A stretch of DNA of 64,000 nt, from assembly GCA_023078555.1 (NCBI GenBank), contig CM041198.1:9347836-9411835 (forward strand), given 5' to 3'. This DNA comes from Ulva prolifera. Taxonomy: Eukaryota > Chlorophyta > Ulvophyceae > Ulvales > Ulvaceae. Position numbers and translations under genes: made by a program. Shown one piece after another: positions 58,202 to 64,000 of this stretch (position 1 is the stretch's first letter; each line of letters opens with the position of its first letter). The notes beneath the pieces are model-generated. The model was not told where the DNA came from, made no database searches, and saw only the letters and a program-made list of their open reading frames with translations.

Positions 58202-58713
58202 TCATGCACATTGCTGCCCAGCGTCAGCGCGCAGCATGAGCCAGGCAGCCATGGCCGCCAGCGCCGCGAGCCCGCTCCCCCCCAAACCGCCAGATTCAGC
58301 TGAGTCAGCCTCACCTTCTTCCGGAATGGTGCGATTCTCGATAGGACCAGGAGGCCGCGCGGGGCCAGGAGGGGGGGGCCCGAGCGGGGGGGTCTGCAAC
58401 AACACGGGGAAGATTGGGGCAGAGGGCACATCGTCAGGGGAGTCCAGCAGCAAGCACGTCACCTCGTACTGCTGCCGGTCTGTGGTGTGGCTCCGATTGG
58501 GGGATGCACAGACAAAGCCTCCATATTTCTTCACCCAGAAGGTTGCCGATGCCTCGGAGGTGGCGCCAGGCCTGTCCGGGGGCACGCCCGCATTGTCGCG
58601 CCGCCGGAGTTGGAAGCTCGACTGGCACATCCACGCACCCAAACGCACAATTGTGGGCGGTCTGCAGTTCGTCGTATATGACAACGGCATAGAGGCCAGT
58701 GTTGAAGCCTGGC
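58202..58713 (-). pseudogene. Inverted partial copy of the last exon of the Cys-rich gene
   Basis: After a catgcag acceptor it encodes PGFNTGLYAVVIYDELQTAH and CAFGCVDVPVELPTP, then, in a shifted frame, GATSEASATFWVKKYGGFVC, HTTDRQQYEVTCLLLDSPDD and a C-terminal helix (LAALAAMAAWLML) with stop at 58202. Close to 90% similar to 56836-57457 but the frame changes near position 58600 and the stalk is shorter. No matching upstream exon precedes it on this strand, so it looks like a rearranged, probably non-functional copy. Confidence 0.75.
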
Positions 58714-58753
58714 CTGCATGAGTAGAGGCCGTGTCATGTTGCCAGGCCAGCTG

Positions 58754-58905
58754 TACTAGTGATCATAGCAGCTAACAGAGCTCATATTGCCACAGGTGAG
58801 ACACACGGCATAGTTATTCTGTACGATCTTCGACAGGCAATTGACAGGAGTCTGTACTGTATGACTAGTGATCATAGTAGCTAGCATAGCTCATATTGCC
58901 ACGAA
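58754..58905 (+). repeat. Direct repeat pair of about 40 bp
   Basis: ACTAGTGATCATAGCAGCTA..AGCTCATATTGCCAC at about 58755 recurs at about 58863 with three substitutions. Confidence 0.8.
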
Positions 58906-58907
58906 GG

Positions 58908-59050
58908 CCCATCTATCCCACACTGTAAAGCCGCTGCGCGTTGGCCCCTATCGTGGCTACATTCTTCTCATCAAATCCGCGTCAATTGTTTCGGCGCTCA
59001 TGATTTCGTCCGCAGTAGCATCATGCTACCTGCAGCGGGGGCGTGATGCA
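58908..59050 (-). repeat. Inverted copy of the Cys-rich gene tail
   Basis: Reverse complement of 57541-57690 at roughly 88% identity, including GAGAAGAATGTAGCCA and GCGCAGCGGCTTTACAGTGT. It lies upstream (minus strand) of the 58202-58713 copy, so the two inverted pieces do not come from one simple inversion. Confidence 0.85.
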
Positions 59051-59493
59051 GATGCCGATGCAGAGGGTGCCGGTGCACTAGGGGCCTGCGCTGCGGTCGA
59101 GCGGGTGCACGCAGACTGGCCGGCGCAGGCACGACACTGCAACAGATACTATGCTGCACACCTGTCTGATCTCGTTCCAACCAGAAGCGGTGGCTGCGCG
59201 CCCCCGACCCAAATCATCTACCAGAGCGCGGCGGTCCAAGTTCACAGATACAGCTTGGGCCGTTTGGTGCCGTGTAGCAACATCATCCTCCTTTTTGCGC
59301 CATCACCTGTTGCAGTGGCGGGGAGCAGCGCGGGAGGGAGGGTGGAATGTGGGTGTAACAGCATCCGCTTGCCAAGTGGAGGCGCTGGCGGAGGTGACGC
59401 CGCGGCCATGGTGGCCACGCAGCGGAGTTGGGGCAAGAACACCTCCTGGCGGGCTCGGCGAAAGCAAATCGCTTTGCTTGTGGCACGTTGCTG

Positions 59494-59778
59494 TCAGCTG
59501 CTGTGCCTCGGAGCACCCTGGCTGCTGAGTGTGGCACTGAGGACGCACACAAGGCAGTAGTACTGTATAGGGACGAGCGTGCTCAACGCAGGCTGCTGCA
59601 GCTGCAGCATCGGTGCTTGTGCGTACATGGCTCCGCAGTGGCATGAGGGAGCAGGCCAGCCACCAGACACCAGGAAGTTGCAGCATGGGCAGTGCGTGAG
59701 GGGGGAGGTCGGGTTGAAGCAGGTGGGGCATGCCTGGGCGAATCTAGTTGGCATGTATACGCACTGGTGGTCGTGCAT
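59494..59778 (-). CDS. Small Cys-rich ORF, doubtful
   Basis: The minus frame contains FAQACPTCFNPTSPLTHCPC-C and PSCHCG, a CxxC..CxxC..CxC arrangement that could bind zinc. No family match or splice support; it may be an exon of a minus-strand gene whose tail copy lies at 58908-59050. Confidence 0.3.
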   Translation of the reverse strand: MHDHQCVYMPTRFAQACPTCFNPTSPLTHCPCCNFLVSGGWPAPSCHCGAMYAQAPMLQLQQPALSTLVPIQYYCLVCVLSATLSSQGAPRHSS

Positions 59779-60754
59779 TGCCAGGTCATGCTATACTTGT
59801 AGTATACATACACTGGAACCACATCATCGCTTGCCGGTGGCTGTACTGTTACCACCGGGGTTTGGCGATTTCACTCGTGGTTCAGTTGAATGTTTTTCGG
59901 TCCGAGCGGGGGCAGTGAATCAGCTGATCAGCGCCGCTGGCTCCACTGCGCACCCGTGCCTGACACGGCCGCGGCTCGCTGGGTATCTGTGCGTCGACGT
60001 GCCAGATTGCTGTGGCACGCTACTATGTGACACATTTGTGCGCAAGTTACGGGACATATGTGTGAGTTTACCGTGAATGATGCGAGCCCAGCACACGAAG
60101 GCCCGGCTGCGGCGGCCTCCCCCATGCGTGCTGCAGCACGCACCCCGCTGCGGGCTCCATGCCCCCCTCCCAACACAGCAGCTCAACCCGCTCCCACGCA
60201 CGACTCCTCAGCCACCCTTGCCTGGGTTACGCCCGCTCTCTCCCGTGGCGCCCAGGCACCCTGCCCTCTGAGGTACGCTGCAGCTCTTGCGCTCCCTGGA
60301 GCTGCCCCGGCTGTAGGCATATGCCACAAGACACAGCCCGAGCTCTTGCGTGTGTATGCGTTTTGATGTGTCTGATGTGGTGCAACTGCTCGCACGGCCT
60401 GGTCCTGACGGCAGTACCAGTGCCTCTGATGTTACGTACGTGGACCAATCTAGCGGACGTGCTTGTCGTGAATTGATGGTGTTGGTGGCTAACCTGGCCA
60501 TGTGATGTCGTGTCTTGCTGTTTGCCCGTCTCCGCACTCGTAGTTGGCTCATACTGTCGCCTTTCGAGGCGCCAGCCAGAGTCTGAAGCAGCATGTGGCT
60601 GAAAATCTTCAGCCACTACCAGGTTCTGGAGTCCATTCTGTCCCAATGAATATATTCATATATGGTGCACCAACATGTTTACATAATCATGCATACGTCC
60701 ATACACTTGAATCGGCTGGCGGAGGTTGCGGCTCGGTGTGGTGTTGTGAATCGT

Positions 60755-60960
60755 GGTTTGTGACGAATGTTCTGCGCCGGTTGAGTGTGGCGCTGTGCAA
60801 AGGGAATGCTATTGTGCTCCGTGCGGGGCTTCAATCATTGGCTGGAATTTCCGGCAGGGCTGTGGTACACGCTCGTGCCCGGCCTAGTGCCATGAATAAG
60901 TGGATTTGCGAGTGGATTACGAGAAAAGATAGCACGCCCGGCCTCTGTCCTTTGTAACCA
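60755..60960 (+). repeat. Dispersed repeat R2, copy 2
   Basis: Plus-strand counterpart of 38441-38170 (opposite orientation): GAATGTTCTGCGCCGGTTGA, TGTGCAAAGGGAATGCTA, CGGGGCTTCAATCATTGGCT, ACGCCCGGCCTCTGTCCTTT. Parallel frames (LRRLSVALCKGNA) persist in both copies. Confidence 0.7.
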
Positions 60961-61023
60961 CATACGGACACAAACCCATTGCCCTCTCCCCTGCTGTCCA
61001 GGCCGTGCCCTACATCGCCACAG

Positions 61024-61187
61024 GTGCGAGAGAAGCCCTGCAACGTCCTTAGGCCCCGGGGGCTGCGAGGGGCGCATGCGGCGCAGCTGCTGCGGTCGGC
61101 CCCGCACTGGAGTTCCCGCCAGCGGCTCCCCCTCGATCTCACAGGGCCGCACATGCTGAACGCTGAAACACTCTTCATCCTTCCAAG
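61024..61187 (+). CDS. Isolated internal exon, gene unknown
   Basis: Acceptor ccacag at 61023 and donor AAG|GTATAC. Encodes VREKPCNVLRPRGLRGAHAA, QLLRSAPHWSSRQRLPLDLT and GPHMLNAETLFILP. Composition is coding-like, but I could not link it to neighbouring exons. Confidence 0.4.
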
Positions 61188-62674
61188 GTATACTGGCGAT
61201 TGGTGACATGTGGATCACTCACTACCTGGCCGGTTCAAACGTCCGCGCCATGGCGTGCTGAAATGGCGTCATGGCAGAGGCTGCCTGCCGGCGCCAGCGC
61301 AGCAAGCCTGGGCATGCCAGCCCAGGGGGCTTTATCCAAGTGCCGCTCTCGCATGAGACGCAAAGATCGACTGTGCAGCATGCACTGGTGCTTGCAGGAC
61401 GCATGTGTATGTGGATGCTGCAAAATCTGTCTCTGGCATGCGCTGAGGGTGGTCTGGCGAGTTGCCCAAGGGCCCACGCTGTGGTTTGCGCATTGCAGGA
61501 ATTTGCCTCTGGCTGTGCCTGTACCATGACAGTATCATCAAATTCAGCACCCATGATGTATATCATATATCACCCATGATGTATATATATCCTGCAGCCC
61601 TGCAAATGCCCTCATCACAATTTGATGGTCAATTGAGTGAGTCAGAGATGTTGAAATTTGTAGGTCGTGTCGATTTGCCGCACCTGGACTGATCTTGACA
61701 TTTGGTGCCTTGGCCACATACTTGCATACCTAAGAAATTTGTCATGCTGGACATTTGGAGCACATGAAAAGCTGGGTACAACCGCCTGCATCTGTTTGGA
61801 ATACATAAACATGGTACACAGTATGCAGTGATATTGCCCTATGAGCCAATATGGTACATCTTATGCCTCCTGGCCATGCTGCAGCTGCGCCACCTTTCAT
61901 GATGTGTTGACCTGAGTGCATCACGGCAACTTCCAAGCGCCTGCTGAGCCCACGGCAAGAGTACAACAATTGCGCCACAACCGGCACAGGTACCAGCCAC
62001 ACAGGCAGCTCATGCACTCACATGGAACAGCAGACAACACGGTGCAAAGCTGTGTCCTGCGCAACTATGAATAATTTCATTACAGGGCAGCCAATGCTGG
62101 CGCGCAGACACCCTCAACCCACAGTGGGGTCCCAGCACGCCTGCATGGTCGCTGGTGCATCAACCGCACCTACAAGCCAGACTCCCACACTCAGAACCAC
62201 GACCAATCCATCCTTGCTGGCATACGAGCGCTATTTCTACCATCACGTGCTCCACTGAATGGCTGTAAACCTCTCAACTGTACAAACAGTCAGAAAGCCC
62301 CGCATTCAGCATCTCCTCGAGGTCTGCAGCGCAAACTGCCCGAGCCATGTACACATATCTAAAACATAAAAAGGTCCGTAGCAGCCCGGCAAACATGCCT
62401 GCTTGACTCGACGGATCCCTCCTGGACATCATCCAACTGCAAGGAAACATTGCCATGCTACCATAACCGGAACCCAGCAACCGGAACGTCAGCCAATGCA
62501 GGCCCTGCTCTACGCACGCACTCTCGTGACAGCTTCATATCTTCCTGGGCACACCAGGCCACAGGCGGCACTAGAGCAGAACGTCGCACCCTTTGCAAGG
62601 ACGGCAGACCCATAAGTGCTCGGTGGCCTCGACTGACCACACATACCCGTTGAGCCTCTCAACCAGCACCACCA
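61188..62674. other. Spacer without a supported gene
   Basis: No phase-consistent exons. A 15-bp unit (CACCCATGATGTATAT) is tandemly duplicated near 61548-61590. Confidence 0.45.
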
Positions 62675-63976
62675 CTATTCGTCATGGCCTTCTGGACACA
62701 CCGGCGACACCCGCAACAGTGACGGACCGGTCATGCTGGGCGTCAGCGCAGCCGCAAGAGCATGCAGGGACACCGTGCTGCTGTCCACGCCGTAGCTCTG
62801 CAGCAGCGGCCGGCTGCCGACGCCCATGCTGCTACTGCCGTGCGCCACGCATTGGTCCGTCTGCACAACCGAATTCATGTCGGCGCTGCTGACGGGCGTG
62901 CGCCTGCTGCCCTTCTCCGCACCGTTGTGCCACTTCTGAAGCACCAGTGGTGTGTCCGAGGGCATCGACGGCCCCAGGAGGTTGGTCTCCTGGCTTGACA
63001 GGGCTCCTTTTGTCTCCCACATCTGCAGCGCTGGCATTCCCCGATCGCTCTCGCCAGAAGCGGGACCCAAGTTGCTCTGGTTCCTGCACTCTGACGCGCG
63101 CCGTGCGGCCGCCTGAGACGCCTTGGAATGCATCTCCGATGGGCGGAATACTTGCCCTGGAGATGCATAAGGGTCTGCGAAGGGATCGGCAAAGGGCGTG
63201 TCATGCAGCCCATCAGAGCTGCCGTCAGAAGCAGAATCCCAGAGTGCGGCTGCCGCATTGGCCACCCAGCTTGCGACTCTGAATTGAGTGCCACCTGCCG
63301 TGCAGACACCGGGCAGGTGTGCGGCCTCCACGCGCCTTATTAGCTGTGAATGCATTGCGCCAGCGGTTGAGTCGATGGACCCCCCCCAGCTTCCGCGCAC
63401 TTCATACACACGCTCCTCCCCAGAGGGGCTGCTGCAGCGTTCTGAATCTGTGCATCCAGGGGGACGAGCCTCGGCCTCATCTGCTACAGGGGCAGCATCA
63501 TCCCGGGGGCCTGTGGGCAAGGGTCTGGAAGACGAGCTGGAGCTGCCCACTGCATCAGGGGAGGGCTGGGCAGCTGGTGAGAGGCTGCTGGCGATACCGT
63601 CCGGCGGCACTGTGCCCTGCTCCTGTTGCGGCCTGACGAGCGCAGGCACCTGGCGCTGAATCGGCGAGAGCCCGGCGGTCCGCTGCCAGATGGACGCGAG
63701 GTCTGCAGCCGCCTGGCAATCGCCGCAGCGTCCATCTCGGCCAGGCCCGCCACAGGCCAAGCAAACAGAGCCTGGAGTAGCTGGGCACAGGCCAGGCTGG
63801 GGGTCATTGCGTGCATCTGCAGCAGCGGCCGGGATTGAAGCGGCGATGCCGCGGAACACTGAAGCAGCCACGCGGTTCATCGTGAGATCTTCGGCATGCT
63901 GGTGCGGCGCCGCCGCGGTTTCCAACCGTGTTGGCAGCACAGCATGAGCCATCACAGCCGATGTGACTGGAGGCAT
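62675..63976 (-). CDS. 433-codon ORF with a CxxC-x8-CxxC knuckle
   Basis: Longest uninterrupted minus frame at the right edge; the gene may continue beyond the window. Residues 71-88 read VCLACGGPGRDGRCGDCQ, with C72, C75, C84 and C87 spaced like a zinc ribbon. The rest is low-complexity and probably disordered: Ser/Pro/Ala-rich with SSSSSRPLP and a short repeat FADPFADPYASPGQ. No named family. A single long exon fits a regulatory protein, but this is inference. Overlapping frames on the other strand lack any domain and are shadows. Confidence 0.55.
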   Translation of the reverse strand: MPPVTSAVMAHAVLPTRLETAAAPHQHAEDLTMNRVAASVFRGIAASIPAAAADARNDPQPGLCPATPGSVCLACGGPGRDGRCGDCQAAADLASIWQRTAGLSPIQRQVPALVRPQQEQGTVPPDGIASSLSPAAQPSPDAVGSSSSSSRPLPTGPRDDAAPVADEAEARPPGCTDSERCSSPSGEERVYEVRGSWGGSIDSTAGAMHSQLIRRVEAAHLPGVCTAGGTQFRVASWVANAAAALWDSASDGSSDGLHDTPFADPFADPYASPGQVFRPSEMHSKASQAAARRASECRNQSNLGPASGESDRGMPALQMWETKGALSSQETNLLGPSMPSDTPLVLQKWHNGAEKGSRRTPVSSADMNSVVQTDQCVAHGSSSMGVGSRPLLQSYGVDSSTVSLHALAAALTPSMTGPSLLRVSPVCPEGHDE

Positions 63977-64000
63977 GGTAGCTGCGTGCCTGCCGACGCC

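Noticed and set aside
59303-59731. 142-codon minus ORF as a further Cys-rich family member
   Set aside because: Adjacent to the inverted tail copy, but no residue match to the family's last exon.

Overview
The window is nuclear DNA of an intron-rich eukaryote. Genes are split into many short exons with GT..AG (once GC..AG) introns and strong tgcag acceptors, there are no operons, and gene islands alternate with repeat-dense DNA. The MutS gene has the size and layout of plant/algal MSH1, and one mosaic insert carries mitochondrial rpl16 and cob fragments. A unicellular alga, probably of the green lineage, fits best, but this is an inference and not a species identification.

Layout. 0-25 kb is a conserved-gene island: the C-terminal half of an HSP70 (173-1369), an RNase H1 with an N-terminal hybrid-binding domain (4208-5242), a 12-exon MSH1-like MutS gene on the minus strand (7341-14529), a coiled-coil/IQ-motif protein (18927-21136) and the glycine cleavage H protein (23801-25119). 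Between them lie GC-rich, CA-rich spacers carrying about ten copies of a short unnamed repeat (R1). 25-35 kb holds three genes I cannot name: a multi-exon membrane protein (minus), a secreted or anchored Cys-rich protein (plus) and a long coiled-coil protein (minus; six consecutive exons agree in phase).

35-53 kb is transposon-rich: three (TTTAC)n-tailed tRNA-derived SINE-like copies (one at 27 kb, one here, one at 54.8 kb), a short 5'-truncated retroposon with clean target duplications at three sites, a 172-bp satellite array (about 7.8 units), a deleted hAT element, two copies of a 1.9-kb long-TIR DNA transposon with 8-bp target duplications, a partial Ty1/Copia fossil, a mitochondrial mosaic insert, and several perfect no-spacer palindromes.

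53-59 kb carries a Cys-rich, membrane-anchored modular surface-type gene. Parts of it recur as broken copies at 37.5 kb, 41.2 kb, 58.2-58.7 kb (inverted) and 58.9-59.05 kb (inverted), so this is an actively rearranging gene family. The right end has a long minus-strand ORF with a CxxC-x8-CxxC knuckle (62675-63976).

The recognised genes do not form one pathway: protein folding, RNA-DNA hybrid removal, (organelle) DNA mismatch or recombination surveillance, and mitochondrial glycine decarboxylation. Exon coordinates given to the base were checked by hand for splice dinucleotides and phase; all else is approximate.
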